A stretch of DNA of 64,000 bases from Cryptosporangium phraense (GCF_006912135.1 NZ_VIRS01000011.1:1-64000); one strand, 5' to 3'; positions 7,604-16,920 are shown, counted from the stretch's first letter. Made by a program: numbers and translations. Notes: generated by a model from the letters alone, not told the origin.

Positions 7604-9234
7604 TCGCCGGCCGACGGGCCGAGGAACGCCTTGGTGAAGACGTACGGGGCGGACGCGTTGCCCGCGCAGGCGTCGGTGTCGGCGTCGGCCTCCACACCCG
7701 GCGGGCAGGGCTGGTCGCGGGTGATCGCCCACATCGAGACGAACGCGATGTGCTTCTCCTTGGCGAACGCGGCGACTTTGACCGCGTCGGCGATGCTGAA
7801 CACCTCGGTGGTGGGGGAGTTGACGCCGATCAGCGGCGTGACCGCGATGCGTTTCCAGGCTTCCTCGCTGGTCAGGCCGAACACGCTCTGGATCTTGAGT
7901 TTGGCGTTCGTCATGGCCCGGATCGCGTAGTTGCCCATGTTGCCCTCGGGGTCGGGGGCGGCCCAGCGTCCGTAGTCCATCGCCATGATGTTGACCACGT
8001 GGATCGTCGCGTGGGCGTCGGCGGCGGCGGTCAGCATCCAGCCCGGGCTGGCGGTGAAGCCGCTCGGGTTGATCGGGAGCGTCAGCGAGACGTTCAGTTT
8101 CTTGCCCGCGGCCTTGGCGTTCTTCTCGAGGAGGGCGATGGCCTGGCCGCGGAGGATGTCGGCGTCGCGGTCGGAGAGTTCGGCGCCCTCGATGTCGAAG
8201 TCGACCATCGTCGCTCCCAGGGTGTCGATCGCTACCTGGTAGGCGTGGGCGAGGGCGGTCACCGAGTCGCAGGCGGAGGCCAGTTCGGTGCCGGCCGCGC
8301 CGCCGAACGAGATGCGGATCTCGCCGCCGGCTTCGCGGAACTTCCTGACCCGGTAGAGGGTGTCGGGGTCGTCGATCGGGGTGTCGCCGCTCCAGGTCGG
8401 GGTGCAGCCGTCGCCGGCGATGATGAAGCCGAGGATGTACTGCTTGATGCCGGTCTCTTGGACGGATTTCGCCAGGTCGAAGAGGGGGTAGTAGCCCATG
8501 TCGACGTAGGGGGCGAAGCCGGTCTGGGGGATGACCGGGGGTTTGGTGGGGGTGGGTTTCGGGGCGGCGGCCGGCCGGATTTCCGGCTTCGGGCTCGGGG
8601 TGAGCGTCTGGTAGGCGATGGTCGCGCCGGTGGCCAGGACTATGAGGGCGGCCAGTACCGCGGTGAGGCGGAGCGGGGTGCTGGAGCGGCGGTGGCGGCC
8701 GGCTCGTTTGGTGGCGAAGTCGGGTGGGGGCCCGGAGTGGCGGGGTGCGGTGTCTCGGGTGCGGGGTGGGCCGTCGGCGTTCCACGCCACCTGGGGCGGG
8801 AGGCCCCCGGCCCCGGAGACCGGCGCCCCGTAGACCGGTGCCGCCCCGGAGACCGGCGCCCGGTAAACCGGTGCCGCTCCGGAGATGGGTGCCCCGCGGA
8901 CCGGTGCCGACCCGGAGACCGGCGCTGCGCCCGACGTCGGGCGGGTTCCGTAGACGGTTGCGGCTCCGGAGACGGGGGCCGCTCCCGACACCGGCCGGGC
9001 GCCGGAGACGGGCGCGTCGTAGACGGGAGCCGCCCCGGAGACCGGGCGGGATCCGTAGACGGGAGCCGCTCCGGAGACCGGGGCCGTGCCGGAGGCGCGG
9101 GCCGCTCCATAGACCGGAGCCGCTCCCGACACCGGCCGGCCGGGCACTCGGGCTGCCCCCGTCGACGTGCGGCGACGGGGCGGCAGACCCGGGTCGTCAG
9201 ACTCCGGTCCTCGTCCGGGCCCAGCAGGTCGCAC
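7600..9234 (-). CDS. Membrane-anchored GH18-like (chitinase-like) protein with Pro/Ala/Gly repeat N-terminus
   Basis: About 544 aa from GTG 9234 (start uncertain, the frame is open further upstream). Order: about 160 residues of degenerate SGAAPVYG-type repeats, a basic segment, one transmembrane helix (LRLTAVLAALIVLATGATI), a Pro/Lys linker, and an extracellular TIM-barrel-like domain with the GH18 motif MVDFDIEG, which holds the catalytic Glu. The repeats would lie on the cytoplasmic side if the helix is a simple anchor, which is odd. It resembles the protein at 49508-50578. Activity on chitin is not shown; many such actinobacterial domains are unassigned. Confidence 0.75.
   Translation of the reverse strand: MRPAGPGRGPESDDPGLPPRRRTSTGAARVPGRPVSGAAPVYGAARASGTAPVSGAAPVYGSRPVSGAAPVYDAPVSGARPVSGAAPVSGAATVYGTRPTSGAAPVSGSAPVRGAPISGAAPVYRAPVSGAAPVYGAPVSGAGGLPPQVAWNADGPPRTRDTAPRHSGPPPDFATKRAGRHRRSSTPLRLTAVLAALIVLATGATIAYQTLTPSPKPEIRPAAAPKPTPTKPPVIPQTGFAPYVDMGYYPLFDLAKSVQETGIKQYILGFIIAGDGCTPTWSGDTPIDDPDTLYRVRKFREAGGEIRISFGGAAGTELASACDSVTALAHAYQVAIDTLGATMVDFDIEGAELSDRDADILRGQAIALLEKNAKAAGKKLNVSLTLPINPSGFTASPGWMLTAAADAHATIHVVNIMAMDYGRWAAPDPEGNMGNYAIRAMTNAKLKIQSVFGLTSEEAWKRIAVTPLIGVNSPTTEVFSIADAVKVAAFAKEKHIAFVSMWAITRDQPCPPGVEADADTDACAGNASAPYVFTKAFLGPSAGD
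8800..9150. repeat. Degenerate coding repeats, SGAAPVYG type
   Basis: Many imperfect copies of a 24- to 30-bp unit built on GGAGCCGCTCCGGAGAC-like sequence, encoding P-V-S-G-A-A-P-V-Y-G repeats at the N-terminus of the GH18-like protein. Confidence 0.75.
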
Positions 9235-9379
9235 GGTTAACGGTCTCCACGAAGTTTGCGTCTGCAACCTTAATACCGTACGACCGCCAGGCGTCCTGCG
9301 TCCCGAAGACGTACGACATCTTGCTAATCGCCCCGAATGCCTGTTTAGTAGAGGAAACGGCGACTTCGGGAGGGTGTGA

Positions 9380-10177
9380 ATGGCTGAACCCCTACCCTCA
9401 CCCCTCTCGCTCCCCAAGTCCCAATACCGCCAGATCGCCGACCTCCTCCGCGCCCGCATCGAGACCGGCCACTACGAAAAAGACGACCCGCTCCCCTCCG
9501 AGCCCGAGCTCGCCGCCGAGCTCGGCGTCTCCCGCGTCACGATCAACAAAGCGATCAGCCTGCTGCGCATCGAGGGCCTCGTCCGCGTCCGGCGCGGCGC
9601 CGGCACCTACGTCCGCTCCACCCCGCGCATCACCCGCGACGCGCGCTACCGCTACGCGGTCGTCCCCGGCGGCACCCACGCCAGCGAGCTCGAGGGCCGC
9701 GCGCTGGGCCTGACCCCCCGCGCCGAGTGCACCGAGGTCGGCGAGGTCGGCGCGCCGCCGGACGTCGCCGCTGCCTTCGGCATCGACCAGGGCGATCCGG
9801 TCGTCGTCCGCCGCCGTCGGCTCTATGCCGACGAGGAACCGACGCGCCTCGCCGACACCTACCTCCCCTGGGACGTCGCCGACGACACCGAACTGCTCGA
9901 TTCCGACGTCGGCAGCGGCGCCATCTACTCCGACCTCGCCGATCACGGGCACGGGCCGGTCCGGTTCGCGGAGGACATCACGGTCCGGATCGCGTCCGAC
10001 GAGGAGGCGCGCGCGCTCGATCTCGAGGACGGCCAGGCGGTCATCCACATCAAGCACGTCGCCTGGGACGCCACCGACCGGGCCGTCGAGGTCGCGCTGC
10101 ACGTCATGCCCGCCCACCTCTGGCGCCTGCACTACGACTGGGACGTCTTCGGCCCCGACGAAGAAGACGACGAGTAG
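9380..10177 (+). CDS. GntR/HutC-family regulator with UTRA domain
   Basis: 265 aa. Winged helix-turn-helix at about residues 15-75 (LPSEPELAAELGVSRVTINK, then GAGTYV), then a UTRA ligand-binding domain (DPVVVRRRRLYADEEP, LDLEDGQAVIHI). ATG 9380 follows GGGAGGG by 5 nt. It is divergent from the GH18-like/PfkB pair across a 145-bp gap with lower GC, so it probably controls that pair and senses a sugar or related metabolite. That regulation is inferred. Confidence 0.88.
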   Translation: MAEPLPSPLSLPKSQYRQIADLLRARIETGHYEKDDPLPSEPELAAELGVSRVTINKAISLLRIEGLVRVRRGAGTYVRSTPRITRDARYRYAVVPGGTHASELEGRALGLTPRAECTEVGEVGAPPDVAAAFGIDQGDPVVVRRRRLYADEEPTRLADTYLPWDVADDTELLDSDVGSGAIYSDLADHGHGPVRFAEDITVRIASDEEARALDLEDGQAVIHIKHVAWDATDRAVEVALHVMPAHLWRLHYDWDVFGPDEEDDE

Positions 10178-10413
10178 CCCAGCCCAGCGGCGTCCCCAAT
10201 GTGCACTTGGGTCACCCACCGAATGCCCGCGGCGGCATACTGTGCCGCAACCACCTCGGGCGTTGGCCCTAAACGGCTATTCCGTAACGGTATAAATCGC
10301 CCGGCCAATCGGTCATCCGGGCGTTTATCACCTTATGGCTGTGAGACAACCATGCGTCCGCCAGGATCGGTGCAGTTCTCAGCAGTTACCCCTCGCTGAC
10401 GACGGAGGCATAA

Positions 10414-12024
10414 ATGGGAAGACGCGCAGCACTGGCCGCCGCCGGGGTCGCCTTAGCCGGGTTGATCTCGCCGGCGCTGGTGTCACCGGCCGCAGCGGCG
10501 CCACAAGCGCCACGGGCCGCGGCGGCCCCCGCGCCGATCACCTGGACCGCATGCGGCACCGAGAACTATCCGACGCTGCAGTGCGGCAAGGTCTCGGCCC
10601 CGCTCGACTACGGCAACCCGGGCGGTAAGAAGATCACGCTCGCGGTGTCCCGCATCCCCCACACCGCGGCGACCTCGCAGGGCGCGCTCCTGGTCAACCC
10701 GGGTGGCCCGGGTGGATCCGGCCTCACGCTGGCCGGGTTCGTCGCCAGCAACCTGCCGGCTGCGGTCGCGTCCCAGTACGACGTCATCGGTTTCGACCCG
10801 CGCGGGGTCGGCGACAGTGACCCGTCGCTGAACTGCGCGCAGGGCATCTTCGACCCGGTCCGGCCGGACTCGGTGCCGAAGACGAAGGCCGACATGGAGG
10901 CGAACCTCAAGCGGGTGAAGAGCTTCGCCCAGGCCTGCGCCACCAAGTACGGCAGCATCCTGAAGTACATCGACACGATCAGCGCCGTCAAAGACATGGA
11001 CGTGATCCGGCAGGCGCTCGGCGTCAAGACGATCAACTACTTCGGCTACTCGTACGGCACCTACCTGGGTTCCGTGTACGCGAAGTTGTTCCCGAAGAAC
11101 GTCCGCCGGATGGTGCTGGACAGCGTCGTCGACCCGACCGGGGTCTGGTACGAGGACAACATCGACCAGGACTACGCGTTCGACGCCCGCCACAAGGCGT
11201 TCGCGGCCTGGGTGGCCAAGTACGACAGCACGTACCACCTGGGTACGACGCAGAAGGTCGTGCTCGACAAGTGGTACGCGGCCCGGGCCGCGCTCAAGGC
11301 CAAGCCGGCCGGTGGAGAGGTCGGTCCCTCGGAGTTCGAGGACACGTACATCCCCGGCGGCTACTACAACGGCTACTGGCCCTACCTGGCCGACGGCCTC
11401 GCCGCGTACGTGAACCAGAAGGACGAGCAGGCGCTGGTCGACCTGTACGAGGCGTTCGGCGCGATCGACGAGAGCGGCGAGAACGGCAACACGATCTACA
11501 ACGCCGTGCAGTGCCGGGACGCCCACTGGCCGCGTGACTGGTCGACGTGGGTGGAGGACACCTGGCGCGTGTACAAGAAGGCGCCGTTCATGGCCTGGAA
11601 CAACGCGTGGTTCAACGCCCCGTGCGTGTACTGGCCGACGAAGAGCCTGCAGCCGATCGACGTCACGAACTCGAAGGTCCAGTCCGTGCTGATCTTCCAG
11701 GCGACGCTCGACGCGGCGACGCCGTACCCGGGCGCCGTGGTCACCCGGCAGAAGATCAAGAACTCGCGGCTGGTCGTCGAGGTCGGTGGTGGCAACCACG
11801 GCATCACGCTCGGCGGTAACGCCTGCCTCGACAAGTACCTGAGCGACTACCTGGCCACCGGGGCGCGCCCCGACAAGCCGGGGCTCGTCGACGCGACCTG
11901 CGCGAAGGTGCCGGACCCGGAGCCGCTGGCCCCGACCGCCGCCGCCGGATCGACGGCGAAGGCCGCCATCAAGGCCGGCCGCGGGACGATCCACGAATTC
12001 GTGGCAACTCGACCCGTAGAGTAA
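10414..12024 (+). CDS. Secreted alpha/beta-hydrolase, tripeptidyl aminopeptidase (TAP-like) family
   Basis: 536 aa exported hydrolase. Signal peptide about residues 1-29 ending in Ala-rich SPAAAAPQA. Oxyanion region LLVNPGGPGGSG, nucleophile elbow GYSYGTYLG, acid in ATLDAATP, and catalytic His in GGGNHGITL with the family C-terminal TAP-like domain. ATG 10414 follows GGAGG by 5 nt. Related enzymes remove tripeptides or are esterases; the real substrate is unknown. Stands alone. Confidence 0.88.
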   Translation: MGRRAALAAAGVALAGLISPALVSPAAAAPQAPRAAAAPAPITWTACGTENYPTLQCGKVSAPLDYGNPGGKKITLAVSRIPHTAATSQGALLVNPGGPGGSGLTLAGFVASNLPAAVASQYDVIGFDPRGVGDSDPSLNCAQGIFDPVRPDSVPKTKADMEANLKRVKSFAQACATKYGSILKYIDTISAVKDMDVIRQALGVKTINYFGYSYGTYLGSVYAKLFPKNVRRMVLDSVVDPTGVWYEDNIDQDYAFDARHKAFAAWVAKYDSTYHLGTTQKVVLDKWYAARAALKAKPAGGEVGPSEFEDTYIPGGYYNGYWPYLADGLAAYVNQKDEQALVDLYEAFGAIDESGENGNTIYNAVQCRDAHWPRDWSTWVEDTWRVYKKAPFMAWNNAWFNAPCVYWPTKSLQPIDVTNSKVQSVLIFQATLDAATPYPGAVVTRQKIKNSRLVVEVGGGNHGITLGGNACLDKYLSDYLATGARPDKPGLVDATCAKVPDPEPLAPTAAAGSTAKAAIKAGRGTIHEFVATRPVE

Positions 12025-12092
12025 AAGCTCGCTTTACCGGGCATTCTGGGCACGGGCGACAATGCAGTCGTCCGTGCCCAGGAGGTCCGGCC

Positions 12093-12464
12093 ATGATCTC
12101 TCATGTCAACTGCGTGATCCTCTACGTTCGCGACCAGCAGCGATCGCTCGAGTTCTACGTCGACACGCTCGGCTGGGACCTCCGGACGGACGCCTTGATG
12201 TCCGACGGCACGCGCTGGATCGACGTCGCACCGCCCCGGGCTCGCACCCGGGTCGCGCTGATCACGCCCACCGGCGGCTACGTCTTCCCGCCGAGCGCCG
12301 CCGCGCCCTGCACGCTCACGACCGAGGACGCTCAGGCGACGTTTCACGACCTGAAGGGCCGGGGCGTCGAGGTGACCGAGCCGGTCGTCGAGTCCTGGGC
12401 CACCTACCTCACGGTCACCGACCCGGACGGCTACGTCTACGTCGTCGGCGAGAACCACGATTAG
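12093..12464 (+). CDS. VOC-superfamily protein (glyoxalase/bleomycin resistance fold)
   Basis: 123 aa, two beta-alpha-beta-beta-beta units: SHVNCVILYVRDQQRSLEFY and the C-terminal TVTDPDGYVYVVGE. An AGGAGG sits 8 nt upstream of the ATG. Likely metal-dependent small-molecule binding or lyase; substrate unknown. Its stop overlaps by 4 bp the stop end of the convergent gene. Confidence 0.85.
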   Translation: MISHVNCVILYVRDQQRSLEFYVDTLGWDLRTDALMSDGTRWIDVAPPRARTRVALITPTGGYVFPPSAAAPCTLTTEDAQATFHDLKGRGVEVTEPVVESWATYLTVTDPDGYVYVVGENHD

Positions 12465-13534
12465 CGGCGGGGCAGCCTCAACACGTGATCGCGGATGTCG
12501 CCGCCGACGCCGGTCGAGAGCGTCTTGCCGGCCGCGTGCAGCTCTCTCACCGCGGCCCTGATCTGGGCCGTGTCGGCGGTGCCGAACAGCCCGTCGAGAA
12601 CCTCGCGGGGACGGTCGGAGATCCGGAACTCGCCCACCCGGCGCCGGGTGGCCAGCAGGTTCTGCTTGAGGCTCTCGACGACCGCCCGCTCCTCGTGCCG
12701 CTCGGCCCCCACGGCCAGGTGCTGCGCGCTCTGCATCCCTTCGACCGGCAGTTGGTCGCCCTCGTCGGGCGTCCCGGACTGTCGTAACGTGCGGCGCCAG
12801 CCCCGGCGCGCCCTCGCGACAGCGTCCGCGAAAGCCCAGGCGCCGTGGGGTTGCCGAGTGATCAGGATCAGCCAGAACACCGGTTCGTCGTTCGGGTTCA
12901 CCCGGACCGCGGCCGGCCAGGCGCGGCCCGGCAGGGCCGCCTCCAGACGGCGGAGGTAGCCGCGGACCACCGCGCCGGCGCCGCCCGAGTGGAACTCGGT
13001 GCGCCAGTCCGCGCCGACCGCGCGGTCGAGCTTCTCGAGCGCGGCCTCCGACCGGCGCCCGCCGACCAGGTTGACCGCGATCCGTTTGATCGCGTCCGCC
13101 CGGACGAACGCGATGACGTCCGTGCTCGGCCAGCGACCGGCGCGCGGTCCGCTGAGTAACTCGGTCAGCGCGTCGAGCTGCAGGCTGCCCGCGGTGACGT
13201 CGTGGACGAGGAGGAGCGCGGCCTGCTCGGCCTCGGTGAGGAGCTCGGGCAGCGCGTCGGCGACGGTTCCCCGCCGGGCGTCGGTGCCGGCCAGCGGTTT
13301 GAGGGCGGCCGGGCTCTCGTCGAAATGGATCAGGCGCGCGTCCGGCGCGCCTGCGGCGGCCGATTCCAACGCGGACGCCAGGGAGCCCGCCGGTTCGCCG
13401 ACGACGACGGGGGACGCGGTGACCCGGCCTTTTGTCGCAGTTCGGAGCCAAGAACCCAGATAGTTCCCGAGGAACTGCGCTACCAGGAGCGCCGACGACT
13501 GCCGCGATGTAACGAGCGGTGTCGACCGGGCCAC
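12461..13534 (-). CDS. TcmP-like (three-Cys-motif partner) protein, divergent
   Basis: 357 aa from GTG 13534, with GGGAAAG 8 nt upstream. The middle (VGEPAGSLASALESA, then LLLVHDVTAGSLQL, then TDVIAFVRADAIKRI) and FWLILITRQPHGAW follow the layout of TcmP proteins, which resemble methyltransferase-like Rossmann folds, but the usual D-P-F-G is H-D-V here. No three-Cys-motif Gp37/DUF5131 partner lies nearby. I treat the family call as tentative. Confidence 0.5.
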   Translation of the reverse strand: MARSTPLVTSRQSSALLVAQFLGNYLGSWLRTATKGRVTASPVVVGEPAGSLASALESAAAGAPDARLIHFDESPAALKPLAGTDARRGTVADALPELLTEAEQAALLLVHDVTAGSLQLDALTELLSGPRAGRWPSTDVIAFVRADAIKRIAVNLVGGRRSEAALEKLDRAVGADWRTEFHSGGAGAVVRGYLRRLEAALPGRAWPAAVRVNPNDEPVFWLILITRQPHGAWAFADAVARARRGWRRTLRQSGTPDEGDQLPVEGMQSAQHLAVGAERHEERAVVESLKQNLLATRRRVGEFRISDRPREVLDGLFGTADTAQIRAAVRELHAAGKTLSTGVGGDIRDHVLRLPRR

Positions 13535-13609
13535 GCCACTACTTTCCCACGGGCCTCCGGGGCCGTGTGGGCGCAGTCAGCCGAACGGTCACACGTCGCC
13601 CAGGTCACC

Positions 13610-13639
13610 TTGACTGTTCACCGACCGGGCCTGCAATCT
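13610..13639 (+). promoter_or_regulatory. Candidate promoter of the sulfonate-type transporter operon
   Basis: TTGACT at 13610-13615 and CAATCT at 13634-13639, separated by 18 bp, 49 bp upstream of the substrate-binding protein start. Fits the housekeeping sigma consensus loosely. Confidence 0.4.
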
Positions 13640-13687
13640 CTAGCGAGCAGCTAGGTCTTACCGAACTCATCATCAAAGGGAGCCGCC

Positions 13688-14728
13688 GTGATCACGCGCC
13701 GCCAACTGTTCGCAGGCTCTGCCTCGCTCGGCCTGCTGGGTGCGCTCGCGGCTTGTGGGGGTAACGACGAAGACAGCGGCACCGAAGGCGTCGCCAAGGA
13801 ACTGCGGCTGGGCTTCTTCCCGAACCTGACCCACGCCCCCGCGCTGGTCGGCGTGAGCGAGGGTCTGTTCACGAAGTCCCTGGGCAGCACGAAGCTCTCG
13901 ACTCAGCAGTTCAACGCCGGTCCGGCCGCCGTCGAGCAGATCTTCGCCGAGGCGCTGGACGCGACCTACGTCGGTCCTAACCCGACGGTCAACGCGTTCG
14001 TCAAGAGCAAGGGCGAGATCATCCGGGTCATCGCCGGTGCGGCCTCCGGCGGCGTGGCTTTCGTCGTCAAAAAGGGCATTACGGAAGCGAACCTCAAGGG
14101 TAAGAAGATCGGCACGCCTCAGCTGGGCAATACCCAGGACGTCGCGTTGCGGTACTGGCTCAAGCAGAAGGGGCTGACCGCGACCAAGGAGGGTGGCGGC
14201 GACGTCAAGATCCAGCCTCAGGAGAACGCGCAGATCCTGGAGAAGTTCACGGCCGGCCAGCTCGACGGCGCCTGGGTGCCCGAGCCCTGGGTGAGCCGCC
14301 TGGTCGCGGCCGGCGGCGAGGTGCTGGTCGACGAGCGCGACCTGTGGCCGAACAAGCGGTTCGTGATCACGAACCTGATCGTCCGCACCGAGTTCCTCGA
14401 GAAGTACCCGAAGACCGTGAAGGCGCTGCTCGAGGGCCACGTGGCCGCGAACGACGCGATCAAGAGCGATCCGGCGAAGGCCCAGCAGGCGGTCTCGGAC
14501 CAGATCGGCAAGCTCACCGGCAAGCCGCTCAAGCTCGACACGATCAAGAAGGCCTGGCCGACGCTGGAGTTCCTCAACGACCCGATCGCGTCCTCCCTCA
14601 CCACCGGCGCCGAGCACGCCGAAGAGGTCGGGCTGCTCGACAAGGTCGACCTGAAGGGCCTCTACGACTTGAAGCTTCTCAACGAGGTGCTCAAGGAGAA
14701 GGGGGAGAGCTCGGTGACCCAACCATGA
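13688..14728 (+). CDS. ABC transporter substrate-binding lipoprotein, nitrate/sulfonate/taurine (SsuA/TauA-like) family
   Basis: 346 aa. Lipoprotein signal with lipobox LGALAAC after a twin-Arg-like start (ITRRQLF). The body shows family features: ELRLGFFPNLTHAPALVG, a Y-V-G-P-N-P loop and WVPEPWVSRL. GTG 13688 follows AAGGGAG. The stop overlaps the ATPase start (ATGA). Substrate is likely a sulfonate or similar anion by family; not determined. Confidence 0.9.
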   Translation: MITRRQLFAGSASLGLLGALAACGGNDEDSGTEGVAKELRLGFFPNLTHAPALVGVSEGLFTKSLGSTKLSTQQFNAGPAAVEQIFAEALDATYVGPNPTVNAFVKSKGEIIRVIAGAASGGVAFVVKKGITEANLKGKKIGTPQLGNTQDVALRYWLKQKGLTATKEGGGDVKIQPQENAQILEKFTAGQLDGAWVPEPWVSRLVAAGGEVLVDERDLWPNKRFVITNLIVRTEFLEKYPKTVKALLEGHVAANDAIKSDPAKAQQAVSDQIGKLTGKPLKLDTIKKAWPTLEFLNDPIASSLTTGAEHAEEVGLLDKVDLKGLYDLKLLNEVLKEKGESSVTQP

Positions 14729-15492
14729 CAGCCGTGACCACCGGCACGACCACGAAGGCGGGCGCTGTCCGCCTTCGTGGCGTGTCCAAGCGCTATCCGG
14801 GCGGCACGCTCGCGCTCGACGGTGTCGACCTGTCGGTCCAGCCCGGCGAATTCGTCTGCCTGGTCGGGGCCTCGGGATGCGGGAAGAGCACGCTGCTCAA
14901 CCTCGTCGCCGGGCTGGACGCTCCGACCGCGGGCGAGATCGACGTCGAGGGCGGCCGGGCCGCGTTCATGTTCCAGGAACCGGCGCTCTTCCCCTGGCTG
15001 AAGGTCGGGCAGAACGTCGAGGTGCCGTTGAAGCTGCGGGGGGTCTCTCGGGCCGAGCGGCGTGCACAGGCATTGGATCTGCTGGCGACGGTTCGTCTTC
15101 GGGATGTCGCCGACAAGCGGCCCCACGAGCTCTCCGGCGGTATGCGTCAGCGGGTCGCGCTGGCCCGCACCTTGGCCCAGGACGCGCCGGTGCTGCTGAT
15201 GGACGAGCCGTTCGCCGCGCTCGACGCGATGACCCGGGACGCTCTCCACGACGAGCTCGAGCGGGTGTGGCTGGAGCGGAAGCTGAGCGTCCTCTTCGTC
15301 ACGCACAACGTCCGCGAGGCGGTGCGCCTCGGCGACCGGATCATCCTGCTGGCCAGCCGTCCGGGCCGGGTGATCCAGGAGTTCGTCGTCGATCAGCCGC
15401 GGCCGCGGCGGCTGGATGACCCTTCGGTCGCCGCCTTGGCGGGCGAGGTCACCGATCGCCTGAAGGAAGAGGTGCGCCGGCATGTCAGTTGA
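14725..15492 (+). CDS. ABC transporter ATPase, nitrate/sulfonate/taurine type (SsuB/TauB-like)
   Basis: 255 aa. Walker A GASGCGKST, Q-loop MFQEPALFPW, signature LSGGMRQR, Walker B VLLMDEPFAALD and H-loop VTHNVREA. Start ATG 14725 overlaps the previous stop; the frame is open upstream but that part lies within the binding-protein gene. Overlaps the permease start by 11 bp. Confidence 0.92.
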   Translation: MTAVTTGTTTKAGAVRLRGVSKRYPGGTLALDGVDLSVQPGEFVCLVGASGCGKSTLLNLVAGLDAPTAGEIDVEGGRAAFMFQEPALFPWLKVGQNVEVPLKLRGVSRAERRAQALDLLATVRLRDVADKRPHELSGGMRQRVALARTLAQDAPVLLMDEPFAALDAMTRDALHDELERVWLERKLSVLFVTHNVREAVRLGDRIILLASRPGRVIQEFVVDQPRPRRLDDPSVAALAGEVTDRLKEEVRRHVS

Positions 15493-16369
15493 GATCCCCG
15501 GCAAGCCGGACTTCTCGAGCGCACAGGAAATGGCCGAGCTGGCCGGGCTCGACGCGCTGGAATTCGAGCCGGAGCGGCGGGATCTCGGGCGCCGGATCTG
15601 GCGCAGTGCCTGGCCGAAGCTTCTGGCGATCGTGCTCGCGGTCGCGGTGTGGCAGATCGTGGTCGAGACGGGCTGGCGATCGCGCACGATCCTGCCCCCG
15701 CCCACCGAGGTGTTCCCGCAGCTCTGGGACATGCTGACGACCGGCTCGTTCTGGAGCGCGGTGGCCACCACCATGCGCCGGGCGATCATCGGGTTCGCGG
15801 TCGCGGTGGCGATCGGGCTGGTGATCGGGTTCGCGGTGGCCCGGTTCGCGGTGCTGCGGGCCGCGGTGGGGTCGCTGATCACCGGTCTGCAGACGATGCC
15901 GTCGATCGCCTGGTTCCCGCTGGCGATCGTGCTGTTCCAGGGCGGCGAGGCGGCGATCTTCTTCGTGATCGTGCTCGGTGCCGCTCCGTCGGTGGCGAAC
16001 GGCGTGCTGGCCGGCGTCGACTTCGTGCCGCCGTTGCTCGTCCGGGCCGGGCGGAACATGGGCGCGAGCGGGTTCAGCCTCTATCGGACCGTGATCGGGC
16101 CGGCGTCACTACCGGCGATCCTGGCCGGGCTGAAACAGGGCTGGGCGTTCTCCTGGCGCAGCCTCATGGCCGGTGAGCTGATCGTCGTGATCGGCGAGTC
16201 CGGGTCGCTGGGCGCGTTGCTGACGTTCACCCGCGAGCTGTCCGAGTACGGGCAGATGCTCGGGGTCATGATCGTGATCCTGGTGATCGGAATCCTGGCC
16301 GACGCCGTGTTCGGCTGGGCCAACAACTCCCTCCGCCGGCGCTGGGGTCTGGCTACCGACCGCACCTGA
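15482..16369 (+). CDS. ABC transporter permease, nitrate/sulfonate/taurine type (SsuC/TauC-like)
   Basis: 295 aa, about six transmembrane helices; permease signature region SLYRTVIGPASLPAILAGLK (EAA loop). An unusually long soluble N-terminus of about 45 residues precedes the first helix. Third gene of the transporter operon, translationally coupled to the ATPase. Confidence 0.9.
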   Translation: MSVEIPGKPDFSSAQEMAELAGLDALEFEPERRDLGRRIWRSAWPKLLAIVLAVAVWQIVVETGWRSRTILPPPTEVFPQLWDMLTTGSFWSAVATTMRRAIIGFAVAVAIGLVIGFAVARFAVLRAAVGSLITGLQTMPSIAWFPLAIVLFQGGEAAIFFVIVLGAAPSVANGVLAGVDFVPPLLVRAGRNMGASGFSLYRTVIGPASLPAILAGLKQGWAFSWRSLMAGELIVVIGESGSLGALLTFTRELSEYGQMLGVMIVILVIGILADAVFGWANNSLRRRWGLATDRT

Positions 16370-16460
16370 TCAGCAGATTTTCCGTAAGTTTCCCTCAATT
16401 CCGATGCATTCGGTCGGGGCTGAGTGTGACCGACGGGCGAATGAGCGGCATGATGGGAAG

Positions 16461-16916
16461 GTGCAGATATCGGCTCGGGCGGAGTACGCGGTAAGGGCAC
16501 TTCTGGCGCTCGCCGCGAACGATCCCACGACGTCCACGGCCCAGGCGCTCGCTGACGAGCAGGGCCTTCCCCGCAAGTTCCTCGAGGCGATTCTTTCCGA
16601 CCTCCGCCGCGGTGGGCTGGTACGCAGCCAGCGCGGGGCCGAGGGCGGGTACCGGCTCGCGCGTCCGGCCGACTCGATCGCGATCGGTGAGGTACTCCGG
16701 GTGGTCGACGGCCCGCTGGCCGGCGTCCGGGGTGAGCGGCCCGAGGCCGCCATCTATACCGGAGCGGCGCAGAACCTGCAGACCGTGTGGGTCGCGGTGC
16801 GGGCGGCGGTCCGCAACGTGCTGGACGAGGTGACGCTGGCCGATGTGTTGTCGGGGAACTTCCCGGCTCACGTCAGCGAGATGGTGGCGGCGCCGGGAGC
16901 CTGGGCGTCGAAGTAG
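16461..16916 (+). CDS. Rrf2-family regulator without cysteines
   Basis: 152 aa from GTG 16461, the start that matches family N-termini (VQISARAEYAVRALLALA). Winged HTH then LVRSQRGAEGGYRLARP and a dimerisation helix. No Cys is present, so it is not an IscR/NsrR-type Fe-S sensor and is closer in kind to CymR, the sulfur-metabolism branch. Its place 92 bp after the sulfonate-type permease suggests it controls that operon. GGGAAG abuts the GTG, so a leaderless or weakly initiated message is possible; CATGAT upstream could be a -10. Confidence 0.82.
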   Translation: MQISARAEYAVRALLALAANDPTTSTAQALADEQGLPRKFLEAILSDLRRGGLVRSQRGAEGGYRLARPADSIAIGEVLRVVDGPLAGVRGERPEAAIYTGAAQNLQTVWVAVRAAVRNVLDEVTLADVLSGNFPAHVSEMVAAPGAWASK

Positions 16917-16920
16917 GTTC

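Noticed and set aside
6530-9459. Long antisense frames opposite the PfkB and GH18-like genes
   Set aside because: Long open frames on the opposite strand are common in very GC-rich genes; translations are Arg/Gly-rich without domains.
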